This document shows positions 17,224 to 25,085 of a DNA stretch of 25,085 nucleotides, piece by piece. The DNA comes from Proteiniphilum sp. UBA1403. GTDB lineage: Bacteria; Bacteroidota; Bacteroidia; Bacteroidales; Dysgonomonadaceae. Location of the stretch: assembly GCA_002305715.1 (NCBI GenBank), contig DBQD01000011.1, forward strand, positions 1 to 25,085, in the 5' to 3' direction. Under the pieces are notes generated by a model. It did no database searches and was not told the DNA's origin. It saw only the letters and a list, made by a program, of their open reading frames with translations. The position numbers and the translations under genes were made by a program. How positions within the stretch are numbered: the first letter of the stretch is position 1; the number at the start of each line of letters is the position of its first letter.

Positions 17224-17231
17224 TATCTTTG
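17224..17231 (+). promoter_or_regulatory. Candidate -7 box for tsaD
   Basis: TATCTTTG fits TAnnTTTG, but no -33 TTTG lies 18-21 bp upstream. The resulting leader of about 95 bases contains a CTCTAC/GTAGAG stem (17270-17275 with 17289-17294, 13-base loop). No terminator for the FUSC gene is visible between 17178 and 17224. Confidence 0.4.
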
Positions 17232-17333
17232 TAACTTATTTGTTTCTTATGGTTTGACTCACATGCCATCTCTACTTTGTTTTTCTGTGTAGAGCAAAGG
17301 ATTCAAATATGTAAATAATTGAAATCGAGACAA

Positions 17334-18350
17334 ATGATTACAATATTAGGAATTGAATCTTCCTGCGACGATACATCCGCTGCAATCATTCGCGACGGAG
17401 TGATCTGTTCCAACGTCATTGCCGGGCAGGCCGTACACGAACGTTATGGAGGTGTAGTGCCCGAGCTGGCGTCACGTGCGCACCAACAAAACATCATACC
17501 GGTGGTTCACGATGCACTAAAGCAGGCTGGCATCACCAAAGAGGAGATTACGGCTGTGGCATTCACGCGCGGACCCGGTCTGCTGGGGTCACTGCTTGTC
17601 GGTACCTCCTTTGCAAAAGGATTCTCCTCGGCGTTGAACATTCCCTTGGTAGAGGTAAACCATCTACAGGCACATGTATTGGCCCATTTTATCAAAGAGG
17701 ATGAGCAGGATCAGAATCAACCTGTATTTCCATTTCTCTGTCTGCTTGTTTCAGGGGGTAATTCACAGATCATCTTGGTGAAGTCGTACGACGATATGGA
17801 TATCATCGGAAAGACCATTGACGATGCAGCCGGAGAAGCCTTCGACAAATGTGCCAAGGTAATGGGACTCGGATATCCAGGCGGACCGGTTGTGGACCGT
17901 CTCGCTAAGCTGGGTAATCCTCACCGCTTCACCTTCAGCAAGCCTCGTATCGAAGGGTATGACTACAGCTTCAGCGGGCTGAAGACCTCATTTCTCTACT
18001 TCCTGCGCGATGAACTGAAGAAAGATCCCGATTTCATTGAAAAGAATAAGGAGGACCTCTGTTCTTCGTTGCAGAAGACCATCATCGATATACTCATGGA
18101 CAAACTATATCAAGCTTCGGTCGACTTGCACATCAAAGAGGTTGCAGTTGCCGGTGGCGTATCGGCTAACTCTGGTCTGCGAAATGCATTCGAAGAATAT
18201 AGCAATCAATATGGCTGGAAAATACATATTCCCAAGTTTGCCTATACCACCGATAATGCTGCCATGGTCGCCATCACAGGGTACTACAAGTACCTGAGCG
18301 GAGAGTTTGCCGCCCCCGATGTAGCTCCCTACGCCCGCGTATCCATCTAA
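17334..18350 (+). CDS. tsaD: tRNA threonylcarbamoyltransferase subunit TsaD
   Basis: A 338-aa ASKHA-fold protein (Gcp/Kae1/YgjD family). It transfers the threonylcarbamoyl group from TC-AMP to A37 of ANN-decoding tRNAs, working with TsaB and TsaE, which are not in the window. The N-terminus is MITILGIESSCDDTS. The metal-binding motif is NHLQAH, with H110 and H114, and the C-terminal metal aspartate lies in YTTDNAAMVA. The GGNSQI and AGGVSANSGLR nucleotide-binding loops are present. ATG 17334 is preferred over an in-frame TTG at 17319 because the conserved family N-terminus begins there. Its product, t6A, is the substrate of MtaB, encoded at 2336-3649. Confidence 0.96.
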   Translation: MITILGIESSCDDTSAAIIRDGVICSNVIAGQAVHERYGGVVPELASRAHQQNIIPVVHDALKQAGITKEEITAVAFTRGPGLLGSLLVGTSFAKGFSSALNIPLVEVNHLQAHVLAHFIKEDEQDQNQPVFPFLCLLVSGGNSQIILVKSYDDMDIIGKTIDDAAGEAFDKCAKVMGLGYPGGPVVDRLAKLGNPHRFTFSKPRIEGYDYSFSGLKTSFLYFLRDELKKDPDFIEKNKEDLCSSLQKTIIDILMDKLYQASVDLHIKEVAVAGGVSANSGLRNAFEEYSNQYGWKIHIPKFAYTTDNAAMVAITGYYKYLSGEFAAPDVAPYARVSI

Positions 18351-18386
18351 AACAAGTAAAACTAAGCGAATAAATTCATAGACCCT

Positions 18387-20084
18387 ATGTCAACAACAGA
18401 AAATTCCATTGTGGAGGAGAACAAGAAGAGCCTCAATTTTATCGAACAGATAGTCGAGAACGACTTGAGAGAAGGGAAAAACGACGGACGCATACAAACG
18501 CGTTTCCCGCCTGAACCCAACGGCTACTTGCACATTGGCCACGCCAAGGCCATCTGCATTGACTTCGGCATTGCCCAAAAGTATGGCGGCATTTGCAACC
18601 TCCGTTTCGATGATACCAACCCCGTGAAAGAGGATGTGGAGTATGTCGATTCCATCATGGAAGATATCAAATGGTTGGGCTTCAACTGGGCGAATGTTTA
18701 TTATGCATCCGACTATTTTCAGCAGCTCTGGGACTTTGCAATAAAACTCATCAAAGAGGGAAAAGCATATGTCGACGAGCAAACAGCCGAGGAGATTGCA
18801 CGCCAAAAGGGAACACCCACCGAACCGGGAACCCACAGTCCCTATCGCGACCGCCCCATTGAGGAGTCGCTGGAGCTGTTCGAGAAGATGAACAGTGGAG
18901 AAATACCCGAAGGTAAGATGGTACTGCGTGCAAAGATCGACATGGCTTCGTCTAACATGCACTTCCGCGATCCCATCATCTACCGTGTGATTCACATCCC
19001 GCATCACCGCACCGGCACTACATGGAAAGCTTATCCCATGTATGACTTTGCCCATGGGCAATCGGACTACTTTGAAGGCGTCACACACTCTCTCTGTACA
19101 TTGGAGTTTGTCGTACATCGACCTCTTTATGATTGGTTCATCGACCAGCTGGCCGACAGCGACTACCGTCCTCGTCAGTACGAGTTCAACCGCCTCAGCC
19201 TCACCTATACAGTGATGAGTAAGCGTAAGCTGTTGCAGCTTGTAAAAGAGGGACTTGTAAAAGGATGGGACGACCCCCGAATGCCAACCCTCAGCGGTAT
19301 GCGTCGCCGTGGCTATACGCCTGAGTCCATTCGCAACTTTGTCGACAAGATCGGTTATACCAAATATGATGGCATCAATGACGTCTCCCTGTTGGAGCAT
19401 GCCGTACGTGAAGACCTCAACGCCCATGCCATGCGTGTGTCGGGCGTCCTTGATCCCGTGAAGCTGATTCTCACCAACTATCCCGAAGGCAAAGAAGAGG
19501 AGATGGAAGCCATCAACAACCCGGAAGATGAATCCATGGGTAGTCGCCTTGTCAAGTTCTCCCGAGAGCTTTGGATTGAAAGAGATGACTTTATGGAAGA
19601 TGCGCCCAAGAAATATTTCCGTCTCACACCGGGCAGCGAAGTGCGCCTGAAGAGCGCCTACATAATTAAATGTACCGGCTGCAAGAAAGACGAACAAGGA
19701 AACGTCATTGAGGTATATGCCGAATATGATCCACAAACCAAGAGTGGAATGCCCGAAGCAAATCGCAAGGTGAAAGGCACCATCCACTGGGTGTCTGTAC
19801 CCCACAGCTTAGATGCCGAGGTACGTCTTTACGACCGCCTCTTTATGGTAGAAGATCCCTCTAGCGAGAAAGAGAAAGATTTTCGCGAATTGATCAATCC
19901 CGAATCGCTGATTGTGAAGACTGGATGCAAAGTAGAAGAATACCTCAAAGAGGCCAAACCTCTCGATAGTTTTCAGTTCCAACGCATTGGTTATTTCAAT
20001 GTAGATCTCGATTCAACGGCCAACCATCTGGTGTTTAACCGTACAGTAGCACTTAAAGACTCTTGGAAAAAACAAGCAAATTAA
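18387..20084 (+). CDS. glnS: Glutaminyl-tRNA synthetase
   Basis: At 565 aa, the class I synthetase charging tRNA-Gln with glutamine is close to E. coli GlnRS length (about 554). The ATP-binding motif is PPEPNGYLHIGHAK, with HIGH at 49-52. The KMSKS counterpart is VMSKRKL (276-282). The DTNP segment (76-79) and the YDFAHGQSDYFEGVTHSLCTLEF block (219-241) are GlnRS-type. The C-terminal anticodon-binding barrels are complete, and there is no YqeY-like tail. It follows tsaD by 36 bases and precedes the TPR gene by 46 bases on the same strand, so the three are probably co-transcribed. Confidence 0.97.
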   Translation: MSTTENSIVEENKKSLNFIEQIVENDLREGKNDGRIQTRFPPEPNGYLHIGHAKAICIDFGIAQKYGGICNLRFDDTNPVKEDVEYVDSIMEDIKWLGFNWANVYYASDYFQQLWDFAIKLIKEGKAYVDEQTAEEIARQKGTPTEPGTHSPYRDRPIEESLELFEKMNSGEIPEGKMVLRAKIDMASSNMHFRDPIIYRVIHIPHHRTGTTWKAYPMYDFAHGQSDYFEGVTHSLCTLEFVVHRPLYDWFIDQLADSDYRPRQYEFNRLSLTYTVMSKRKLLQLVKEGLVKGWDDPRMPTLSGMRRRGYTPESIRNFVDKIGYTKYDGINDVSLLEHAVREDLNAHAMRVSGVLDPVKLILTNYPEGKEEEMEAINNPEDESMGSRLVKFSRELWIERDDFMEDAPKKYFRLTPGSEVRLKSAYIIKCTGCKKDEQGNVIEVYAEYDPQTKSGMPEANRKVKGTIHWVSVPHSLDAEVRLYDRLFMVEDPSSEKEKDFRELINPESLIVKTGCKVEEYLKEAKPLDSFQFQRIGYFNVDLDSTANHLVFNRTVALKDSWKKQAN

Positions 20085-20130
20085 GCAAAGTCACTTACAG
20101 AGAAGATAGGTTTGAATTTGTTTTTTGAAA

Positions 20131-21573
20131 ATGCGCAGAGATTTTGACGATAGTGAATTGGATGTAACATCCCTGGTCGAAAAATACGAGCAGATGCGAG
20201 CTCTCGGCAAGAAGAATTACTTCGATGCCGATGAGTTTGCATTGCTAGCCGAGTATTATAATGCCGGTGGTGACAACGAGGAGGCAGAAGAACTCATATC
20301 GGAGGGTCTTGCCATGCACCCCGGAAGTTCTGTCTTGATGTTGCTGAAAGCCAAATCCCTCGTTTTTTCAGAAATGTACGAGGAGGCCCTTGAGATCATC
20401 CGTCTCATATCGGACGAGGAGGATGTGGAGCTTGCGTTGCTTAAAATTGAGTCCCTGCTTCAAACCGACCAGTTTATTGAAGCAGACTACGAGATCAACA
20501 AAATACTTGAACACGACCTTCCTTCCGACGACTCCTACTTCTTTTTCACCGAGCTAGGGTTTCTCCTTAACGATGTGGATCGTTTCGATCGGGCCATCTT
20601 CTTCCTCGAGGAAAGCGCTAAAATAGACCCCTCGAATGCCGATGTTCTGGTTGAGCTAGCCTACGCTTACGAGATGAAGGGCGACTTCGACAAAGCAATC
20701 AACTACAACAATCATTTGCTCGATATGGATCCCTATTCCTACGATGGGTGGGTCAATATAGGTAGGCTCTATTCGTTGAACGGACAATACGACAAGTCGA
20801 TAGACGCTTATGACTTCGCGCTAACCATTCAAGACGGAGATGTGAATGTGCTAAAAATGAAAGCTCTTTCACTCTTCATGAATGACAATACCGAGGAGGC
20901 AATCAATGTGTTTGAGACCTGCCTACTTCTCTCTCCGAACGACGAGTCGCTCTATGATTCGCTGCTCGAAGCCTATGAAGCCATGGAGCAATATGATGAG
21001 ATGATGAAGCTAATCCGTCAGAAACAGGCTCTCTTTGGCAGTGCCGGCATAATGGCAAAAGAGGCGCTGGTGTATATCCTCATGGGCAATCTGGATAAAG
21101 CAGAGGAGCTCTACAATCAGATACCCGACCCCGAAAAAGAGACCCTTGATTATTACATCCTCGAAGGAGAACTTGCCTTTCATCGCGAAAATTATGAGGA
21201 TGCCGAACTGGGATATATGAAGGCAGCACTCATCTCCGAAGACAACGAAAACATCATCGACAAGTTGGTCAACATCAGTGTGGCCCTGAAGAAATACGAG
21301 CAGGCCGCCAAATATTTGGAGCAGTTGCTCGACATTGCACCCGACTTCCCATCGGCAAGGACGCGACTAGCCTTCATGCGATTCGAGATAGGAGACAAAG
21401 AGCCCTTCGACGAAATCATTTCACAATTCTCCGTCGAAGAGCTCCGCATGCTTCACTATTTGATAATGGGAAAAGATAGTACCGATATATCTCACTACAG
21501 CAGGGAGAAATTATTGGTCCGTCTGAATGAAATTCGCGAGAATCGAGTACTTTTCAAAAATATCAAATACTAA
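20131..21573 (+). CDS. Tetratricopeptide repeat protein
   Basis: A 480-aa acidic protein without signal peptide or membrane segment. It consists of TPR helices along most of its length, for example AYEMKGDFDKAINYNNHLLD followed by WVNIGRLYSLNGQYDKSIDAYDFAL (about 190-240), LVYILMGNLDKAEELYNQI (about 312-330) and VALKKYEQAAKYLEQLLDIAP (about 388-408). At least nine repeats can be made out. It is a scaffold or adaptor in the cytoplasm; the partner is unknown. The very close spacing to glnS suggests co-expression. ATG 20131 was chosen; an in-frame TTG at 20125 adds only two residues. Confidence 0.85.
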   Translation: MRRDFDDSELDVTSLVEKYEQMRALGKKNYFDADEFALLAEYYNAGGDNEEAEELISEGLAMHPGSSVLMLLKAKSLVFSEMYEEALEIIRLISDEEDVELALLKIESLLQTDQFIEADYEINKILEHDLPSDDSYFFFTELGFLLNDVDRFDRAIFFLEESAKIDPSNADVLVELAYAYEMKGDFDKAINYNNHLLDMDPYSYDGWVNIGRLYSLNGQYDKSIDAYDFALTIQDGDVNVLKMKALSLFMNDNTEEAINVFETCLLLSPNDESLYDSLLEAYEAMEQYDEMMKLIRQKQALFGSAGIMAKEALVYILMGNLDKAEELYNQIPDPEKETLDYYILEGELAFHRENYEDAELGYMKAALISEDNENIIDKLVNISVALKKYEQAAKYLEQLLDIAPDFPSARTRLAFMRFEIGDKEPFDEIISQFSVEELRMLHYLIMGKDSTDISHYSREKLLVRLNEIRENRVLFKNIKY

Positions 21574-21593
21574 AACAGATCAATCATTTGCGT

Positions 21594-22340
21594 TTACATG
21601 ATCCGGAAGGAGAGTGTTAGGTTGACCATTGGCCACCAGTTCATCACTTTTTCCGACACCGGCAGGTCCATCTCATCTATGAGACCGTTCACCCAGTTGT
21701 TGCCCGCATCGTTCAAGTTTGGACTTGAGACCACATATTTTCCCTGGTTCACCATACCCAATTCAAACTTGAATCCCACAATGGAGTAGGGGATGGTTCT
21801 TCCCAGTCCAATACCAAAATAGGGCTTAATTTCATTCCCCATCGTTAAATCAGCGGAGAAGGAGCCGTTGCTGTTTGGTGATATCACAACATCCTCATAC
21901 TGTAGATTAGGAGCCACTCCCAATTCAGCCGATAGCTGTTGATAGTCCCGAATCAACCCATTTGTGGATACTTTGTTTTTGCCGAAATAAAAACCACCTG
22001 TAAAGCAGAAGATACCGTTTCTTGCAGGATAAAAATCGAGCATAACTTTATAATTGGGGAGCTTCACTTTCAATTCGGTCAGTTCAGCAGTTGCTTTTGC
22101 ATTGTATTCATCGTATACCACATCTACCTCAAATTCAGCCACATTCTTTGCACTATAATTCAGGTAATCATATCCTGCCCTCAATTTAAGATTGGGAAAT
22201 AACGATGTTGCAACCTGCCCTCCGGCACCATACAAGCCGGCGTTAATACCAACGCTCCAACTGTCAAGTGTACCTTGTTGAGCATGACCATAAAATGTTA
22301 CCAGGAGAAAAGCCAAGATAGAAATGGATAATTTTTTCAT
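21594..22340 (-). CDS. Outer-membrane beta-barrel protein of unknown function
   Basis: A 248-aa protein with a signal peptide (MKKLSISILAFLLVTFYGHA, cleavage near residue 20). Alternating hydrophobic strands such as LKLRAGYDYLNYSAKNV, KPYFGIGLGRTI and VGFKFELGM suggest a small barrel of perhaps eight to ten strands, and the C-terminus NLTLSFRIM is strand-like. I cannot name the family; conserved hydrophobic OMP or PorT-like barrel groups are possible. It is convergent with the TPR gene (20-base gap) and lies downstream of the SRPBCC gene on the same strand, separated by a hairpin. Confidence 0.7.
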   Translation of the reverse strand: MKKLSISILAFLLVTFYGHAQQGTLDSWSVGINAGLYGAGGQVATSLFPNLKLRAGYDYLNYSAKNVAEFEVDVVYDEYNAKATAELTELKVKLPNYKVMLDFYPARNGIFCFTGGFYFGKNKVSTNGLIRDYQQLSAELGVAPNLQYEDVVISPNSNGSFSADLTMGNEIKPYFGIGLGRTIPYSIVGFKFELGMVNQGKYVVSSPNLNDAGNNWVNGLIDEMDLPVSEKVMNWWPMVNLTLSFRIM

Positions 22341-22380
22341 ACGAACATGAGATTAATAAAATGCTATGTTTAAAAAACCT

Positions 22381-22407
22381 TAAACAACTTTCTCCAGATG
22401 TTGTTTA
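22381..22407 (-). terminator. Weak terminator-like hairpin between the SRPBCC and barrel genes
   Basis: TAAACAAC (22381-22388) and GTTGTTTA (22400-22407) form a perfect 8-bp stem with an 11-base loop. Read leftward, the stem is followed by AGG and six T. It lies about 60 bases after the SRPBCC stop and 40 bases before the barrel gene start. The stem is AT-rich, so it may be a weak terminator, a leader element or an operator. Confidence 0.45.
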
Positions 22408-22465
22408 CACAAATGTCCTTTTTTTGTAGTTTTTATTCCATTTCCCTTTTACACCGTACGTTTTC

Positions 22466-22897
22466 TTACCGAGAATTTCTCTCAGCCATCTGCTTCACCT
22501 CATCCAAACCTTTGGTAAAACCCTCCAACATATGATCTTCATACACCGGATCTACATCCACATATACCGTCAACAGTGTGGTGTTGCCCGTTTCGGTAAG
22601 CAGATATTTCTCGTAGGCACCTTGTGCCACACTTTCCTTTTCAACACCATCCCAGATCTCCCCCTTATGCAGAAAATCCACCTCATAGGGCTTGTTCAGC
22701 TTGCTGATGGTGGCGTACATCCCATTGCCGTCGGGACCCAAAAAGAGGGTTCTCCCTCCAAGCTGCCAATCGGAGTGATAGTGCGATCCCTCCACAAAAT
22801 GCTTGGTCCATGTCTTGTACGACTCTTCGTTCCACAATGCCTCCCAAACCTTCTCGGCGGATGCATTAATTTCAGTTGTAAATGAAATTGTCTTCAT
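22466..22897 (-). CDS. SRPBCC / AHSA1-type START-like domain protein
   Basis: A 143-aa single-domain protein with the opening expected for the AHSA1 branch of the SRPBCC superfamily: ISFTTEINASAEKVWEALWNEESYKTW. A helix-grip hydrophobic cavity is expected, and the C-terminal amphipathic helix (EDHMLEGFTKGLDEVKQMAE) matches the fold. The family includes ligand-binding proteins, so a small lipophilic ligand is likely, but none is predictable. The ATG at 22897 (MKTISF) is chosen as the usual family start. In-frame ATGs at 22909 and 22945 would add 4 or 16 residues, the latter a hydrophobic stretch that looks non-coding. Confidence 0.82.
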   Translation of the reverse strand: MKTISFTTEINASAEKVWEALWNEESYKTWTKHFVEGSHYHSDWQLGGRTLFLGPDGNGMYATISKLNKPYEVDFLHKGEIWDGVEKESVAQGAYEKYLLTETGNTTLLTVYVDVDPVYEDHMLEGFTKGLDEVKQMAERNSR

Positions 22898-23166
22898 TTT
22901 GTAATTCATTGATTTAATGATAATAAAATAGAATAGAACATTCACGCATTGAGATAATATTGTACGAAGTACACTTTTCTAACAATCACACTTCCAAAAT
23001 TGTTGCAACCAAATCTTATTTTTTTGTTCCCATGAGTTCATGATAAAAGAGACAAATACCCAATTATTTAACATAAGATAACAAAATAGCATGCAAGGTT
23101 TTTCGAAAGCTCCTGTTTAAGGATTGTAACAAGATTAGAAATTGCAAATTTAAAAACCACAACATT

Positions 23167-23898
23167 ATGAAGATTACAAAAGTACTACTCACTGCAGGAA
23201 TCTTACTTGGCATGCTAGCCGTGCCCTCCTGTAACGACGATGATGACAAATCGTATGTTTATTTTCCCAATGCGCTTGTCACCGTAAAGAAATCATCTAG
23301 CGACAAAGTATATTTCCAATTGGACGACAGCACAACCCTGTTGCCCATCAATATCACCACACACCCTTACGGCTCAAAAGAGGTGAGAGCGTTGGTGAAC
23401 TACGATGAGGTGAACGATCCCCATCAAGGGTTCGACAAAGCGGTTAAGGTGAACTGGATGGACAGCATCCGCACAAAGTCCATGGCCCCTAACTTGGGAG
23501 AGCGCAACAACGAAGTATACGGAAACGACCCTGTAGAGATTGTCAAAGACTGGGTTACTGTGGCCGAAGATGGTTACCTCACCCTTCGTTTCAGAACCTT
23601 ATGGAGCGGTGGAGTCACACACTACGTGAATCTCATCTCCACCAATAATCCCGAAAACCCCTACGAAGTGGAATTCCGTCACAATGCCAATGGCGACATC
23701 AACGGGCGCTTTGGTGATGGTCTGGTAGCTTTCAAACTCGACAGTCTGCCCGATACCCAAGGAGAAACGGTGAAGTTGAGACTGAAATGGAAAGCGTTTA
23801 ACTCAGACAAGTCGATTGAATTCGATTATCGCACCAATGCAGCCACACCTGCCTCTTCTGACGTTGCCGCACAGAGGAGTGTAATACCATTGCAATAA
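23167..23898 (+). CDS. NigD-like surface lipoprotein
   Basis: A 243-aa protein with a lipoprotein signal peptide and lipobox VPSC, lipidated at Cys22. The mature N-terminus is Cys-Asn-Asp-Asp-Asp-Asp, which resembles the acidic surface-export signal of Bacteroidetes lipoproteins, so it is probably displayed outside the cell (inference). The strand-rich body (SYVYFPNALVTVK, then DGYLTLRFRTLWSGGVTHYVNL and VKLRLKWKAF) matches the NigD-like family, named after a gene at the Prevotella nigrescin bacteriocin locus; the biochemical role is unknown. The 220-base region upstream (22946-23166) contains no consensus promoter, only two short palindromes (22961-22973, 23031-23042). It ends 32 bases before the dyad that precedes the sigma factor gene. 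Confidence 0.78.
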   Translation: MKITKVLLTAGILLGMLAVPSCNDDDDKSYVYFPNALVTVKKSSSDKVYFQLDDSTTLLPINITTHPYGSKEVRALVNYDEVNDPHQGFDKAVKVNWMDSIRTKSMAPNLGERNNEVYGNDPVEIVKDWVTVAEDGYLTLRFRTLWSGGVTHYVNLISTNNPENPYEVEFRHNANGDINGRFGDGLVAFKLDSLPDTQGETVKLRLKWKAFNSDKSIEFDYRTNAATPASSDVAAQRSVIPLQ

Positions 23899-23930
23899 TT
23901 TTTTTTCAATAAATAAGTTCTGAATAATTT

Positions 23931-23968
23931 GGCAAGGTTGTACATTTGCATCAAATTACAACCTTGCC
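23931..23968. promoter_or_regulatory. 38-bp dyad containing a -7 box, upstream of the ECF sigma gene
   Basis: GGCAAGGTTGTA (23931-23942) is perfectly complementary to TACAACCTTGCC (23957-23968). The centre continues the symmetry: ATTTG (23944-23948) with CAAAT (23952-23956), leaving one bulged C and a 3-base loop. The sequence TACATTTG (23941-23948) is a perfect Bacteroidetes -7 box on the plus strand; the -33 region (TTCT at 23918-23921) is poor. No T-run follows on either strand, so it is not a typical terminator. It may be an operator over the sigma gene promoter or an RNA hairpin in read-through transcripts. Confidence 0.75.
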
Positions 23969-24017
23969 TTCATACAATCGGAAGAGTGTATGGGCAGTGT
24001 ATGGATGAAATCTGTAG

Positions 24018-24605
24018 ATGACAAAGGAAGAAAACAAAGAGCGGGAACTCATCCGACAGATTGTACATGGCAATCGTGTTGCCATGAAGAGGTTCTATGA
24101 CGATCACTCCGGGTATCTCACCACGGTGTGCGCACGTTATTTATCCAACAAGGAAGACATCAAAGATGTATTGCAGGAAAGTTTTCTAAAGATTTTCAAT
24201 GCCATGCACAAGTTTGAGTACAAGGGTCCCGGATCCTTGCGTGCCTGGTCCTCCCGCATCGTCGTCAACGAAGCGTTGAACTTCATCAAGGCCAACGAGC
24301 GGATGCTCTTTACGGACCTGCCGGAGACCGATTTTCCCGACAATGTGGAAGAGGAAGACCCCGACTTCGATGACATCCCCACCTCCAACATTCTTGAAAT
24401 GATTCGTATGTTACCCCCCGGTTACCGCACCGTCTTCAACCTATATGTATTCGAGAACAAGAGTCACAAGGAGATAGCCTCCATCCTACACATAGCGGAA
24501 AGTAGCTCAGCCTCGCAGTTGCACAGAGCGAAAGCCATCTTAAAGAAAGAAATAGAGTTATATAGAATAAAAAAACAGCAACATGAACGATCACTGGCAA
24601 GATAA
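24018..24605 (+). CDS. ECF-type RNA polymerase sigma factor
   Basis: A 195-aa sigma-70 family protein of the extracytoplasmic-function group, with only regions 2 and 4. Region 2 (about 20-90) includes NKEDIKDVLQESFLKIFNAM and FEYKGPGSLRAWSSRIVVNEALNFI. An acidic linker (about 97-122, rich in Asp and Glu) follows. Region 4 (about 125-180) includes LPPGYRTVFNLYVFENKSHK and the helix-turn-helix EIASILHIAESSSASQLHRA. It would direct RNA polymerase to a small envelope or stress regulon. Its last 23 bases overlap the start of the next gene, the usual arrangement for a sigma factor and its membrane regulator. Confidence 0.93.
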   Translation: MTKEENKERELIRQIVHGNRVAMKRFYDDHSGYLTTVCARYLSNKEDIKDVLQESFLKIFNAMHKFEYKGPGSLRAWSSRIVVNEALNFIKANERMLFTDLPETDFPDNVEEEDPDFDDIPTSNILEMIRMLPPGYRTVFNLYVFENKSHKEIASILHIAESSSASQLHRAKAILKKEIELYRIKKQQHERSLAR

Positions 24606-25085
24606 CCTTCGTAACCGGATGGAGCATCACCAAGAGCCCGTCCCTGAGGGGTTGTGGGAGGGAATCGATCAACTATTGTTGGAGCGCAAGATTGTAGGGC
24701 ACGCCCCCTTGAAGAGGAAGCCCTTTGTAAGGAGACTCTATATTGGAGCCTTATCCGCAGCCGCTGTCGTTGCCATCCTGCTATTGCTTGTTTTGCCATA
24801 CACCACTTCCAAGTACCAAGAAGGAGTCCACATAGCAGAAGGAAGCAGTCCGCACACCCTGTCGCAAGAACAACAATTGAATAAAGAACAACTGTTGCAG
24901 CCAAAACAACATCTTGTTGAGACAACCAAGACCGACAACAAGCATCTATTTGCTGTAAAGGGCAATCAAGGTGCAACTTCAAGACCCTCCTCCGAAAGGA
25001 GCATTAGTGAATCCTTTAATGCCAATCGACAAGAAGAAATAGTCACCCTGACGGCAGACGGAGAAATGCAGCAAGTCGACAGAGA
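24583..25085 (+). CDS. Anti-sigma-like inner-membrane protein (partial, runs off window)
   Basis: The reading frame is open from the ATG at 24583 to the window edge (167 codons and two bases), so the C-terminus is missing. The cytosolic N-terminus (residues 1-50) has WQDNLRNRMEHHQEPVPEGLWEGID, a pattern (W...R..M....PEGLW..I) I associate with Bacteroidetes proteins encoded right after ECF sigma genes. One transmembrane segment (about 53-73, GALSAAAVVAILLLLVLPY) follows, then a Gln/Ser/Glu-rich periplasmic linker. Such proteins often end in a beta-barrel-like or periplasmic sensing domain, which cannot be seen here. The 23-base overlap with the sigma gene supports co-translation and a regulatory partnership. 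Binding to the sigma factor is inferred from context, not shown by a recognisable zinc-finger anti-sigma motif. Confidence 0.75.
   Translation, partial: MNDHWQDNLRNRMEHHQEPVPEGLWEGIDQLLLERKIVGHAPLKRKPFVRRLYIGALSAAAVVAILLLLVLPYTTSKYQEGVHIAEGSSPHTLSQEQQLNKEQLLQPKQHLVETTKTDNKHLFAVKGNQGATSRPSSERSISESFNANRQEEIVTLTADGEMQQVDR

Noticed and set aside
18390..19805. Long open frame (471 codons) on the minus strand opposite glnS
   Set aside because: GlnRS on the plus strand is complete with all motifs. The antisense translation shows no domain or signal and is rich in Val, His, Gly and Leu, as expected from the codon bias of the sense gene.
22961..22973. Short palindrome TGTACGAAGTACA upstream of the SRPBCC gene
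   Set aside because: Five-base arms in AT-rich intergenic DNA are expected by chance, and no promoter box is associated with it.
23031..23042. Short palindrome CATGAGTTCATG upstream of the NigD-like gene
   Set aside because: The arms are only 5 bp and no promoter could be placed nearby.
1..25085. Search for defence systems, mobile elements, CRISPR arrays, tRNA or rRNA genes
   Set aside because: No repeat-spacer pattern, transposase, integrase, toxin-antitoxin pair, nuclease or restriction gene, or tRNA-like fold was seen. The window is mostly housekeeping and envelope genes.

Overview
This window reads as core chromosome of a Bacteroidota bacterium, most likely order Bacteroidales. The evidence is: promoters of the Bacteroidetes type (a TAnnTTTG -7 box, in one case with a perfect TTTG 19 bp upstream), a lack of strong Shine-Dalgarno sequences, a type IX secretion PorT-like barrel, a NigD-like lipoprotein with an acidic run after the lipid cysteine, a TonB-dependent receptor with a carboxypeptidase-regulatory N-domain, and an ECF sigma factor overlapping an anti-sigma-like membrane protein. 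A family-level guess (Dysgonomonadaceae or Porphyromonadaceae relatives) is only an impression. I saw no tRNA, rRNA, CRISPR array, insertion sequence, integrase or phage gene.

Left part (1-7,771). A tiny coiled-coil lipoprotein and an acyl-CoA ligase read leftward. Divergent from them is a tightly coupled operon, mtaB - LpxL-like acyltransferase - GT2 glycosyltransferase, with overlaps of 1 and 4 bases. It runs tail to tail into a leftward porT-like gene (13-base overlap). Then come a 55-residue 2[4Fe-4S] ferredoxin with its own promoter and terminator, and an exported PHP-domain phosphoesterase.

Middle part (7,800-11,600). A bidirectional terminator separates the PHP gene from leftward gap (GAPDH). 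Further right is a leftward TonB-dependent receptor without a SusD partner.

Rightward block (11,630-21,573). ettA (ABC-F translation factor), a short outer-membrane barrel with a carboxypeptidase-regulatory domain, a FUSC/YccS-type inner-membrane protein, tsaD, glnS and a TPR protein all read rightward. Translation is a recurring theme: TsaD makes the t6A37 modification of tRNA, MtaB converts it to ms2t6A37, GlnRS charges tRNA and EttA gates the ribosome.

Right end (21,594-25,085). A leftward barrel protein and an SRPBCC/AHSA1 protein are followed by a rightward NigD-like surface lipoprotein, then an ECF sigma factor and a membrane protein cut off by the window edge. The most unusual non-coding feature is a nearly perfect 38-bp dyad between the lipoprotein and the sigma gene that contains a consensus -7 box. 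I found no convincing new multi-gene system. The best leads are that dyad, a 22-bp-phased direct repeat ahead of the FUSC gene, and several exported proteins of unknown substrate.
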